From Candidatus Saccharimonadota bacterium (lineage in GTDB: Bacteria > Patescibacteriota > Saccharimonadia > Saccharimonadales > Saccharimonadaceae): a DNA stretch of 64,000 bases. Positions 23,973-32,632 of this stretch are shown one piece after another; position 1 is the first letter of the stretch, and each line of letters begins with the position of its first letter. The notes beneath the pieces were generated by a model. It searched no databases and was not told the origin of the DNA. It was given only the letters and a program-made list of their open reading frames with translations. The DNA is taken from assembly GCA_017460625.1 (NCBI GenBank), contig JAFUAT010000010.1, positions 35,326 to 99,325 on the forward strand. Direction: 5' to 3'. Position numbers and translations under genes: made by a program.

Positions 23973-26327
23973 TTACAACAAATCCTTAAGCTCTTGAATA
24001 ACAGCAGCCTTGTCCTTCTCAATCAGCTCTAATCTAGCACTGATTTCATTCTTCCCCATTTCAATCGCACGGGCTAGTGCTGGTTCTCTAGCTAAAGGTT
24101 CAAAGAATTCACAGTATTTTTTGAATTCTTCTTTCGTCTTTATACTGTTTGCCATATATCTCGGATAGTTATCAAGCGACTTATCGCCAGAAATTTTCTT
24201 CACATATTCCCAGTTATTAGTCAGCCACTCAAAAACCTTCGCACTTACTTTCGGATTCCGATATAAATAAAGATACAAGTAAAATTGATCCTGCGGCTTT
24301 ACAATTTCTGGCTCGTTTAAAAGTTTCATTACTTTTTTAAGCCCATCTTCATCCTTCATCAAAGTCATTGCCACCAAAATATCAAACTTAATTTCCGGCT
24401 CTGCTATCTTTTCGTATGAAGACAAATATTTATCTATGTTTTCTGGCTCCAAGTATAACTTCGCATCAAGCACATCCGCCCGACTTTCCGCGTCAATTTT
24501 TTCAAAATCGTCCTGGTAATAGCTTGCTAACTTCCGCAAATTTTCTTTATCTTCTGCATAAAAATCCAGCGCCAAAAGAATCGATCTAAGTCTCAAAGTA
24601 TTTTCGTCATCATCCGCACCAGCAACCACGCCGACTTTTGAAATACCCGGTCTAACTAATCTCATCACGAATTTCTTATACTTTTTTTCTTCATCAGAAT
24701 CATGCAAAAAGAACACTTTGAGCCCAGATACAATGGTAAGAATTATACTCCAAACCGCCGCCGATTCTTCATTTTTAAACCTATCCACTAGTTTAAGAAG
24801 TGACGCCGAAGAAGCCAAATCCGTCTTCGAAAGCAAATCCCTATCAATGAGAAGCCTAAGCTTTTCTTCTAAGCCAAGCGAGTCAAAATTCTCTAATCTT
24901 TCATTAAACTCGTTCTTGGTCAAATTCAAAATATAATGCCCGCTCATATCTTCCGAAATCTTAGGCAAAAGCCAGTCCGACTTTTGCATTTTAGAATCAA
25001 GCGAAAATCTTTTCTGTGTTATTTCTTCAAAATCACCCGCTCCATTATCAGACACAACCGGATACCCAGGCTTATCAATAAAACCATGCATCAATTTCTT
25101 TACATCAAAATCTGCTTCATCTAAAAGCGCATCCCAAAGGTCATCGCCCACAGTATTGCCATATTTATGTTTTTCGAAATACTGATTCACGCCCTTACAA
25201 AACTTCTCCCAACCCATCGCTCGAATCACCATCAGCATCAATCTAGCACCCTTCGCATAAACAATTGCCGGGTCAAACAGCGTCGCTATTTCTTCTGGAT
25301 TCGAAACGTCTTGATGTACCGACTGAACTCCATTTAGGGCATCCCGTTTCAAAGCCGCCAGTGCATCACCAGTAAAAAATCCTTCCCAAATTTTAAATTC
25401 CGGATAAATATAATCTACCGCATAGTATTCCATTACACTTGCAAATGATTCATTTAGCCACAAATCATCCCACCATTCCATTGTCACTAAATCACCAAAC
25501 CACTGATGTGAAAGTTCATGAGCCACCGTTAGAGCCACAGATTTTTTCGTAGAAAGCGTAGCGGACTTAGGTACTAGCAGCATTGACTCGCGATAAGTCA
25601 CTAGCCCCCAGTTCTCCATTGCACCAGCTTCAAAATCTGGCAAAGCCACCTGGTCCAATTTCTTCAAAGGATACGGCACGCCAAAGTTATCATCATAAAA
25701 TTCGAGCGACTTCGCTGCCACTTCGTTAGCAAAATCTACCGACTCCGGCTCTTGATTTAAAGCCGCATAAGTCGTAATCGTCACACCATGTTCATTTACA
25801 ACACTTTTAGAATTAAACTTGCCAATCACAAAAGCAAGTAGATACGTACTCATCCTAGGAGATGGCGTATTAACCAAAACCGTGTCTTTAGAACCTTCCG
25901 GCAAATTTATCTTCACATCAAACACCGCCTTCGCCGCCGGCTCATCAATACAAGGAAATGCTTCTCTAGCATAATGACTTTCAAATTGCGTCGCAACAAT
26001 TATTTCTTTCTTGCCATCGTATTCGTAAGTAGAAAGATACGCCCCCTGCATATTTTCATTCAACTTCCCTGCATATTTTATTTCAATTTCGCTATCACCT
26101 AGCTCCACATCAAAAATTGTCAGCATTTCACCATCGGACTTATATTTCTTTTCTGTCCCATTCACCAGAACCTGCAAAATCTCAAGCCTAACCGCATGAA
26201 ATTTAACAGTTTCATTAAGAACTTCCCCAGTGACCTTTACTACGCCACCAATAGTCTTTTTATATTTATCAATATCAAGTTCAAGCTGATATTTTTCTGG
26301 TCTAAAATATTTAAGTAAACGCTCCAT
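23973..26327 (-). CDS. pepN: M1 family aminopeptidase (aminopeptidase N)
   Basis: The 784-residue protein has the M1 substrate motif GAMENWG, followed about 30 residues later by the zinc site HELSHQWFGD and NESFA (HExxH-18-E), and a conserved Tyr region (IVYAKGARLM). The N-terminal beta saddle and C-terminal helical domain are both present. It removes N-terminal residues from peptides and may feed amino acids to a cell with little biosynthesis. No signal peptide is seen, so it probably acts in the cytosol. The start has no close -10 box; AAAGGAGG is present before the ATG. Confidence 0.95.
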   Translation of the reverse strand: MERLLKYFRPEKYQLELDIDKYKKTIGGVVKVTGEVLNETVKFHAVRLEILQVLVNGTEKKYKSDGEMLTIFDVELGDSEIEIKYAGKLNENMQGAYLSTYEYDGKKEIIVATQFESHYAREAFPCIDEPAAKAVFDVKINLPEGSKDTVLVNTPSPRMSTYLLAFVIGKFNSKSVVNEHGVTITTYAALNQEPESVDFANEVAAKSLEFYDDNFGVPYPLKKLDQVALPDFEAGAMENWGLVTYRESMLLVPKSATLSTKKSVALTVAHELSHQWFGDLVTMEWWDDLWLNESFASVMEYYAVDYIYPEFKIWEGFFTGDALAALKRDALNGVQSVHQDVSNPEEIATLFDPAIVYAKGARLMLMVIRAMGWEKFCKGVNQYFEKHKYGNTVGDDLWDALLDEADFDVKKLMHGFIDKPGYPVVSDNGAGDFEEITQKRFSLDSKMQKSDWLLPKISEDMSGHYILNLTKNEFNERLENFDSLGLEEKLRLLIDRDLLSKTDLASSASLLKLVDRFKNEESAAVWSIILTIVSGLKVFFLHDSDEEKKYKKFVMRLVRPGISKVGVVAGADDDENTLRLRSILLALDFYAEDKENLRKLASYYQDDFEKIDAESRADVLDAKLYLEPENIDKYLSSYEKIAEPEIKFDILVAMTLMKDEDGLKKVMKLLNEPEIVKPQDQFYLYLYLYRNPKVSAKVFEWLTNNWEYVKKISGDKSLDNYPRYMANSIKTKEEFKKYCEFFEPLAREPALARAIEMGKNEISARLELIEKDKAAVIQELKDLL

Positions 26328-26356
26328 CTTCCTCCTTTTTATATTTATTTCAAAAA

Positions 26357-28284
26357 CTAATACAATTTTGCCGTAGTTGGCATTTTTGCGCTCTTCAAAA
26401 TCGGCTCAAGTTCCGTTTCTTCCAAAGTTTCATGCTTCAAAAGTTCGTTAGCAAGTTCATCTAGAACCTTTTTGTTTGCCTTTAGCACAAGCTCGGCTCT
26501 TTTGCTGCTTCATCAGACAAATTCTTTACTTCTACGTCAATCAGTTCTGCAGTTTTTTCGGAATATGGTTTGCCAGTAGTAATAGTGTAATACCCAGTTT
26601 CTTCACCAGGATAAACCAAATTGCGTGTATTAGTGCCCATACCCTCTTCTACAATCATCGACTTGGCCAGCTCTGCCACGTTCCTTAAGTCCGAAGAAGC
26701 ACCAGTTGTAATTGCATCAGTCCCAAAAATCAACTTTTCCGCAATTCTACCACCCATCGCACGTGCCAAAGTATCCTTTAGCTCGTAAATATTTTTATAG
26801 CTTCTGTCTTCCGGTGGTAAGAACCAAGTTACACCGCCAGTCTGACCACGTGGAATAATCGTCACCTTGTGTACTGGATCAGAATCCGGCAAAACATGCC
26901 CAACAATAGCATGCCCCGCTTCATGATACGCAGTGATTTTGCGCTCCTTTTCTGTCATCACCTTGCTTTTGCGCTCAGGACCAATTGCCACTCTTTCAAA
27001 CGCTTCAGTTACATCCGCATTAGCGATTGCCTTATGTCCTTCCCGAGCCGCCGTAATTGCCGCTTCGTTTGCGATATTTGCAAGGTCTGCGCCAGAAGAA
27101 CCAACTGTTTTCTTTGCCAAAGATTCCAAATCTACATCCGCTTCAACTGGTTTACCTTTAAAATGTACTTTTAGAATTTCCAAACGATCTTTTCTTTCTG
27201 GCAATGTAACATTCACATGCCTATCAAATCGTCCTGGACGAAGAAGAGCCTTATCAAGCATATCAACCCGGTTTGTTGCTGCCATCACAATAACACCAGA
27301 ATCATTATCAAAGCCATCCATCTCGACCAAAATCTGGTTTAAAGTCTGTTCATCTTCTCGACCAGCACCACCACGTGCATCGCGTTTGTGTGCAACCGCA
27401 TCAATTTCATCAATAAAGATAATCGAAGGAGCATTTTTCTTTGCCTTTGAGAAAAGGTCGCGTACCCTCGATGCGCCAACACCCACAAACATCTCTGCAA
27501 ATTCAGAACCAGAAATCGAGAAAAACGGCACATCAGCTTCACCTGCCACTGCTCTCGCCATCAAAGTCTTACCAGTCCCCGGAGCACCAGCTAGAAGCAC
27601 ACCGCGTGGAATCTTTGCACCAAGCTTTTCGTATTTCTTTGGATTTTTCAAAAAATCAACAATTTCAACTAAATCCTGTTTTGCAGCTTCATTTCCAGCT
27701 ACATCTTTAAACATCACACGCTTTTTATCAGGACCATACATTCGAGCTCTTGCCTTACCAAAACTCATTGACTGATTGTTTGCCGCTGTTGCTTGACGCA
27801 TCATCCAAGTAAAGAAAATTACAATCGCCACAATCGGCAAAACTGTCAGAGCCACATCAAGCACAATTCCCCAAGTATTGACATTTTCTTTGTATTCTAT
27901 AGTCGGATAGGTTTCGTTACATTTTTTCAACTCATCACCAGTTAATTTCTCACAGTAATTCACTAGCCCTTGATCGTACAAAGTACCAGAAGCATCCTTT
28001 CTAGAAGTTTCTGTAGGTTGGTCTTTCCCCTTCAAAGTAATATCGAGTGTATCACCAGTTACAGTAATCTTTGAAATATCACCATCCGGATTATTCGCTC
28101 TAGTAATAACTTCCGAAATTGGCACTTCAACCTTTGTTGGCCCTTTATTAGTCCAATTCACTATTAGCATAGCCGCTAAACATATCATTAAAACCGTAAA
28201 AAGCGCACTCCTCATCATATTAGAACGATTTGCTGCTCCATTATTCACGCCATTTACAGAATTTTTAGGATTTTCTCCTGCCAC
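26357..28284 (-). CDS. ftsH: ATP-dependent zinc metalloprotease FtsH, with -1 frameshift near the 3' end
   Basis: GTG at 28284 (AAAGGAG before it) opens the frame. It has a membrane helix at about residue 25-45, a periplasmic domain, a second helix near 145-165, an AAA domain with GAPGTGKT and FIDEIDAVA, an SRH with ATNRVDMLDKALLRPGRFDR, and the zinc site HEAGHAIVGH. The uninterrupted frame stops at 26482 after DEAAKEPSLC. The minus-one frame continues with the expected FtsH tail (KRAELVLKANKKVLDELAN, then ELLKHETLEE) to a stop at 26357. The switch point is an A4 run at 26500-26503. A lost base, a sequencing error or real slippage could explain it. FtsH degrades membrane and short-lived proteins. 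Confidence 0.88.
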
Positions 28285-28363
28285 TATTGCACTCCTTTCA
28301 TATATCTATTCTATCATAATTATCACCACTTTTTTCAAAAAATATGATATAATGATAATAGAT

Positions 28364-28439
28364 CTGGGTGTAGCACAGTTGGTAGCGCGCGACTTTTGGG
28401 AAGTCGAGGTCGCAGGTTCAAGTCCTGTCACCCAGACCA
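28364..28439 (+). tRNA. tRNA-Pro (anticodon UGG)
   Basis: The acceptor is CTGGGTG/CACCCAG, the anticodon stem CGACT/AGTCG has loop TTTGGGA (anticodon TGG), the T arm is CAGG-TTCAAGT-CCTG, and A plus CCA are encoded. The extended -10 TGATATAAT lies at 28345-28353. The second proline tRNA follows 21 bases later, probably in the same transcript. Confidence 0.95.
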
Positions 28440-28460
28440 TTTTTATATCCGACATTGCCA

Positions 28461-28536
28461 CAGGGTGTAGCGCAGTTGGTAGCGCGCAGCGTTCGGGACG
28501 CTGAGGTCGTCGGTTCAAGTCCGATCACCCTGACCA
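28461..28536 (+). tRNA. tRNA-Pro (anticodon CGG)
   Basis: The acceptor is CAGGGTG/CACCCTG, the anticodon stem CAGCG/CGCTG has loop TTCGGGA (anticodon CGG), and A plus CCA are encoded. No separate -10 box is seen in the 21-base gap after the first tRNA-Pro, so co-transcription is likely. The two differ mainly in the anticodon arm and look like a tandem duplication. Confidence 0.95.
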
Positions 28537-28541
28537 TTTTT

Positions 28542-29213
28542 TTATTTAGCTTTTGCTCGAAGTGTTTGATTTTCCAAATTTTCGTATTCAAATTCTAATC
28601 CCACTGTATCCATACCAAGTTCATTTAACTTTTTAATTGCAGCCCCCACTCCTTCGCCAGTATAATCCTTCATGATTAAATGAAAACCTGCCTTCGAATC
28701 ATCCAAAGTATAACTAATAATATATTTAATATAATTAGCATAATTATCCGAAAAATATTCCACCGTCAAGGGCAATTTAGAAAGCACCGGCTGTTTCTTA
28801 AGTAGCTCAGCCGTTTTTTTCATCATTTCAGCATTCTGAATTTCACCAACCACAAGTGCATCTTCAGCATGTTCATCATACCAATTCAAAGTAGCATCAG
28901 TATTTGGCTCCAAATACAAATTTAGCTCCACTGTTTCGTCTGCTTTAGCCACGAGCCTTCCAGTTTTTGTTTCAAAACCATCCGCTGATACTTCCACAGC
29001 ATATTCTCCAGGTTGAATCATCTTATCTCCATGAGAATTAAACACCATGTCGCCGATTTTAACTTCAGCAATAGATGGAGCGATCAGCATACTTATTTTC
29101 GCCGAATAAATTTTACCATGAATCAGGAAAATCAGTGATATCACTAAAATTAAAATCACAGCCGCAATCGGTCCGTATACAAACCATTTCCATCTTTTGT
29201 CATAATTTTTCAT
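28542..29213 (-). CDS. single-pass membrane protein with PEGA-like domain
   Basis: The 223-residue protein has a basic N-terminus and one membrane helix at about residues 12-32. A beta domain at about 40-105 (IAPSIAEVKIGDMVF, GEYAVEVSADGFETKTGRL) has the PEGA layout found in surface proteins. A second alpha/beta part ends near ENQTLRAKAK. It has no catalytic motif. It lies 11 bases after aspS on the same strand and is probably carried on that transcript. It ends 5 bases from the tRNA-Pro gene on the opposite strand. A cell-wall-facing binding role is inferred from the PEGA-like fold only. Confidence 0.6.
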   Translation of the reverse strand: MKNYDKRWKWFVYGPIAAVILILVISLIFLIHGKIYSAKISMLIAPSIAEVKIGDMVFNSHGDKMIQPGEYAVEVSADGFETKTGRLVAKADETVELNLYLEPNTDATLNWYDEHAEDALVVGEIQNAEMMKKTAELLKKQPVLSKLPLTVEYFSDNYANYIKYIISYTLDDSKAGFHLIMKDYTGEGVGAAIKKLNELGMDTVGLEFEYENLENQTLRAKAK

Positions 29214-29224
29214 ACTAAAAACCC

Positions 29225-31024
29225 TTAATCTTCATCAGGAATGATTGCAAGATGCGCCTCGTCTAGCTGTTCTACGTCAACTACAGATGGCGAATCCATC
29301 ATCAAATCTACGCCATTACCATTCTTCGGAAATGCTACTACATCCCTAATATTATCTTCATCTTCTAGAATCATAAAAATCCTATCAAGCCCCGGCGCAC
29401 AACCAGCATGAGGTGGAGCACCAAATTTAAACGCCGAAAGCATCCCGCCAAATCTAGATTCCACATATTCTTTATTATAGCCAAGTATATTAAATACTTT
29501 ATACATGATTTCAGGATTATAATTTCTAACTGCTCCAGATGCACATTCATACCCATTCATCACCATATCGTATTGATCGGCTTTAATAGCTAATTTCTCG
29601 GCATCTGTTTTTGCCGATTCTAGAGCATCAAGCCCGCCTTTTGGCATTGAAAACGGATTGTGCCCAAAATCCAGTTTTTTATTCTTTTCATCCCATTCAT
29701 AAAATGGAAAATCAACCACCCAAGTGAGCGCGACTTCCTTATTATCTTTAAGTCCAAATCTATCTGCAAACGAAATTCTAAGTTGTCCTAGAACTTTATT
29801 TACTAAATCACGACTGTCAGCCCCAAAGAACACAGCATCACCGTCTTCAGCCCCCATCTTTTCCTTTACGCCAGCAATTTCTTCTTCTGACATAAACTTA
29901 AGAATTGGAGATTTTGCTTGTCCTTCACTATATAATATATATGCGAGCCCACCAGCTCCGAGTTTACGAGCTTGCTCAGTAAATTCGTCGATTTCACGAC
30001 GCGTAAGCTCGGCACCGCCCTTTACACATAAAGCTTTCACGCACGGTTGTTTGAATACTTTAAAATCTGTTTTTGAAAATACATCAGTAAGGTCAATCAG
30101 CTCCATTCCATAACGAAGGTCCGGCTTGTCCACACCATAAGTATCCATCGCCACTTCATATGGCAATCTTGGTACAACATCGTCTTCCGGAATATAAGCT
30201 TTCGCAACTTCACTATTGCAAACGATTTTCTTTTTTGCAAATTCAGTCACAAGCTTTAAATACAAAGGTTCAATTTCTCGGCGTACTACTTCCCCGTCTT
30301 CTACAAATGACATTTCAAAATCAAGCTGATAAAAATCACCGTATAATCTATCTGCCCTTGGGTCTTCGTCTCTAAAACACGGCGCAATCTGAAAATATTT
30401 TTCTACGCCACCAACCATAAGAAGTTGTTTAAACTGCTGTGGCGCCTGTGGCAAAGCGTAAAATTTGCCTGGGTGAAGCCTAGATGGTACCAAAAAATCA
30501 CGTGCGCCTTCTGGTGAAGAATTCGCCAAAATCGGCGTTGTAATTTCCGTAAAACCATTATTGTACATGTATTCACGTACAAATCTATAGTACTCGCTAC
30601 GCCTTTTCAGACGTTTTTGCATTGAAGGGCGTCTCAAATCTAGATACCGGTATTTAAGTCTCATTTCTTCAGAAGACATATCACCATCATCATGAGTATT
30701 TACAGGAAGCGGCGCACTCTTATTCAAAAGTTTTAGTTCAGAAACTACTAATTCTATTTCGCCAGTTGGAATATTTGGATTAACTAGCTCCGGCTCACGC
30801 TTTCGCATCTTGCCTCGTGCGAACAAGACAAACTCATCTCGAACAGTTTCAGCCAGTTCAAAAGATTCTTTAGTGTCTGGAGTAACCACCAGCTGAATTA
30901 TTCCATCAAAATCTCTTAAATCAATAAAAATTAATCCACCATGGTCACGCCGGCTATTCACCCATCCAGCAACTTCCACTTCTTCACCCAAAAAATCATT
31001 TAATTTAGTAGTTCTAACTCTCAT
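29225..31024 (-). CDS. aspS: aspartyl-tRNA synthetase
   Basis: The 599-residue protein is full length for the bacterial type: an N-terminal OB fold (AGWVNSRRDHGGLIFIDLRD), class II motif 2 (FRDEDPRADR) and motif 3 (GLDRIFMIL), plus the bacterial GAD insertion between them. It charges tRNA-Asp, and with GatCAB present elsewhere could also misacylate tRNA-Asn. The start is ATG 31024 with the extended -10 at 31032-31037, 7 bases away, so leaderless translation is predicted. Confidence 0.97.
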   Translation of the reverse strand: MRVRTTKLNDFLGEEVEVAGWVNSRRDHGGLIFIDLRDFDGIIQLVVTPDTKESFELAETVRDEFVLFARGKMRKREPELVNPNIPTGEIELVVSELKLLNKSAPLPVNTHDDGDMSSEEMRLKYRYLDLRRPSMQKRLKRRSEYYRFVREYMYNNGFTEITTPILANSSPEGARDFLVPSRLHPGKFYALPQAPQQFKQLLMVGGVEKYFQIAPCFRDEDPRADRLYGDFYQLDFEMSFVEDGEVVRREIEPLYLKLVTEFAKKKIVCNSEVAKAYIPEDDVVPRLPYEVAMDTYGVDKPDLRYGMELIDLTDVFSKTDFKVFKQPCVKALCVKGGAELTRREIDEFTEQARKLGAGGLAYILYSEGQAKSPILKFMSEEEIAGVKEKMGAEDGDAVFFGADSRDLVNKVLGQLRISFADRFGLKDNKEVALTWVVDFPFYEWDEKNKKLDFGHNPFSMPKGGLDALESAKTDAEKLAIKADQYDMVMNGYECASGAVRNYNPEIMYKVFNILGYNKEYVESRFGGMLSAFKFGAPPHAGCAPGLDRIFMILEDEDNIRDVVAFPKNGNGVDLMMDSPSVVDVEQLDEAHLAIIPDED

Positions 31025-31085
31025 AGGCTAAATTATACCACAAAAGTGCTTGCAAAGCCATCTAGAATTTGTTAGAATAGATACC

Positions 31086-31169
31086 ATGCGTATCAAAAAA
31101 ACCAAACGTTCTTCAGAACCGAACGCAAAAATACCGCCAGCAGAATGGCAAGAGTTTATCGAAATCTAA
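31086..31169 (+). CDS. possible 27-residue small protein with its own promoter and terminator
   Basis: ATG at 31086 opens 27 codons (starting MRIKKTKRSSEPNAK, with PPAEWQEFIEI at the end) to a TAA at 31167-31169. Upstream lie TTGCAA (31050-31055), a 17-base spacer and TAGAAT (31073-31078), 7 bases before the ATG, the same geometry as the leaderless genes. A strong terminator follows at 31184-31212. This complete mini transcription unit is why it is listed; an sRNA of about 130 bases is the alternative. No family is recognised. Confidence 0.45.
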   Translation: MRIKKTKRSSEPNAKIPPAEWQEFIEI

Positions 31170-31183
31170 CGAGTCTAGACTCA

Positions 31184-31212
31184 TAAAAATACCCCGAATA
31201 GGGGTATTTTTA
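31184..31212. terminator. intrinsic terminator
   Basis: AAAAATACCCC and GGGGTATTTTT pair around a 5-base loop with T-rich flanks on both strands. It sits between the 31086 mini-unit (plus) and the end of the DsbA-like gene (minus), so it serves both. A GAGTCTAGACTC palindrome lies just before it at 31171-31182. Confidence 0.85.
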
Positions 31213-31231
31213 TACTATATATTATATATAC

Positions 31232-32014
31232 TTATTCACCGAGTTTCGCAGATACGATCTGTTTTACAATATCGACAAATTCTGTACCAGATAGCTGCTT
31301 ATCCCAAGAGATAGTTTTACCATTTACCGTTACAGAACCGCCCTCGCTTTTAGACCAAGGGATAAATTGTCCTTCCACGAAGAATGCCGGAGTTCCTTCG
31401 ATCGTAATTCTTTTACCAATTCCCATATCAAAACTAATCTTCTTTGAAACATTTTCCGATGCCATATCAGCTTTGAACTTTTCTATGTCGCCCTGGCCCT
31501 TGCTCACCTCTGTAAAATATTTTTCAAATAGCGCGGTTCTCTCCGACCCACTCTTGTATTCCCAATCACTTTGTTCTGCAAAGAGTTTATCACCATATTC
31601 TTTCCAGTACCCCTGAAGCCCAGCTGCCTCTGCCGCTGAAGCCGCTGCGGTAGCGTTTTGATGATAACTTAGGAGATAATTTCTATAAACGACAGCTAGT
31701 TTGCCATCTAACTCATCAACAACCTGATTTACTCGCGAATTAATCGACGCACATCCAGGACACTGAAAGTCTGCATATTCAAATATGTAAACTGGCTCAC
31801 CAGTGTAAGTTCCGTCCTTATCTTTCTTCACATGGTCAGAAATGTTTCCATTATGTTCATCCCCCTGAATCACCGAATAAAAATCATAATCATCAAAATT
31901 CGTAGCCTTATTATTAGCATTTATAACTAAAACGGTCGCAGTAATTACAAATACTACCACTGCAAGCACCGCAATTGCAGCCCCAATATTAGAAAAACCC
32001 TTATATTTTTTCAT
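31232..32014 (-). CDS. DsbA-family thiol-disulfide oxidoreductase, membrane-anchored
   Basis: The 260-residue protein has an N-terminal membrane anchor (about residues 8-29) and an outer thioredoxin-like domain with FADFQCPGCASIN (CPGC active site at about 84-87). There is a helical insertion and the cis-proline region IEGTPAFFVEGQFIPW near 205. This is the plan of DsbA/BdbD proteins that make disulfides in exported proteins. Several exported proteins in the window carry paired cysteines, which fits. A leader of about 20 bases with AAAGGAG is seen, driven from a -10 box within the palindrome at 32028-32044. Confidence 0.85.
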   Translation of the reverse strand: MKKYKGFSNIGAAIAVLAVVVFVITATVLVINANNKATNFDDYDFYSVIQGDEHNGNISDHVKKDKDGTYTGEPVYIFEYADFQCPGCASINSRVNQVVDELDGKLAVVYRNYLLSYHQNATAAASAAEAAGLQGYWKEYGDKLFAEQSDWEYKSGSERTALFEKYFTEVSKGQGDIEKFKADMASENVSKKISFDMGIGKRITIEGTPAFFVEGQFIPWSKSEGGSVTVNGKTISWDKQLSGTEFVDIVKQIVSAKLGE

Positions 32015-32027
32015 AAAACTCCTTTGT

Positions 32028-32044
32028 GTTATAATGATTATAAC
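32028..32044. promoter_or_regulatory. 17-base palindrome holding two divergent -10 boxes
   Basis: GTTATAATGATTATAAC is a perfect palindrome. It supplies TATAAT at 32030-32035 for the plus-strand CBS gene (ATG 9 bases later) and the same hexamer on the minus strand for the DsbA-like gene. Polymerase cannot occupy both at once. Confidence 0.7.
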
Positions 32045-32632
32045 ATGTTTGACCGTTTTTTATCCAAAATCTCCAGTCTAAAAGAAGAGCAATCAAACTC
32101 TAGCAGTAGCCAAGACAATTTCAACCAAAAACCAAAAGTTGTAGAGCCATACGCGCCCAAAAACATCACAGATTTCATCGGTGTAATTAAACGTACGCCA
32201 CTGTCTGTCATAGATAAAAAAGGTCGCGCCCGCATCGCCGCTGTTATGAGTTTTGACGACCGCATTGTCGCAGATTTAATGATACCTAAATCAGAAATGG
32301 TTTTTGTAAATGCCAAGGATTTTCTTGGCCCATTAATGCTAGACCGTCTGTATAAATCCGGTTTTACAAATTTTCCCGTCGTTGATAATAAAGATCATGT
32401 CAAAGGAGTCATTCATACAGAAGCTTTAAACGCCCTAGAAATCAAAAAAACCGACCGTGCCGAAAAATACATGGATAAAACCGTATCCTATCTTCATACT
32501 ACCGACTCCCTAGAACACGCTGTCGAAGAAATCGAACGCACAAATTCTTACTATTTTCTCGTATTAGACTCATCGGATGCTCTCGCCGGCTTCTTCACCG
32601 CTAAATTTCTATTAGACTATCTACTTAATTAA
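32045..32632 (+). CDS. CBS-domain protein
   Basis: From ATG 32045 (MFDRFLSKISSL) the protein has 195 residues. After a Ser/Asn-rich N-terminal region (to about residue 35) there are two CBS motifs, about residues 75-130 (VADLMIPKSEMVFV, FPVVDNKDHVKGVIHTE) and 140-195 (YMDKTVSYLHTTDSLEHAVEE then SYYFLVLDSSDALAGFF). This resembles the soluble part of CorC/hemolysin-type proteins without the membrane domain. CBS pairs bind adenine nucleotides and regulate a partner. The upstream ATG at 32024 lies before the -10 box and is rejected. Confidence 0.75.
   Translation: MFDRFLSKISSLKEEQSNSSSSQDNFNQKPKVVEPYAPKNITDFIGVIKRTPLSVIDKKGRARIAAVMSFDDRIVADLMIPKSEMVFVNAKDFLGPLMLDRLYKSGFTNFPVVDNKDHVKGVIHTEALNALEIKKTDRAEKYMDKTVSYLHTTDSLEHAVEEIERTNSYYFLVLDSSDALAGFFTAKFLLDYLLN

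Noticed and set aside
26933..27775. 280-codon plus-strand ORF antisense to ftsH
   Set aside because: It mirrors the AAA domain of ftsH, has no promoter or ribosome site and is rich in Ser/Ala/Pro as expected for an antisense shadow.
28306..28518. 70-codon minus-strand ORF across the proline tRNAs
   Set aside because: It is a reading of two tRNA genes on the opposite strand.
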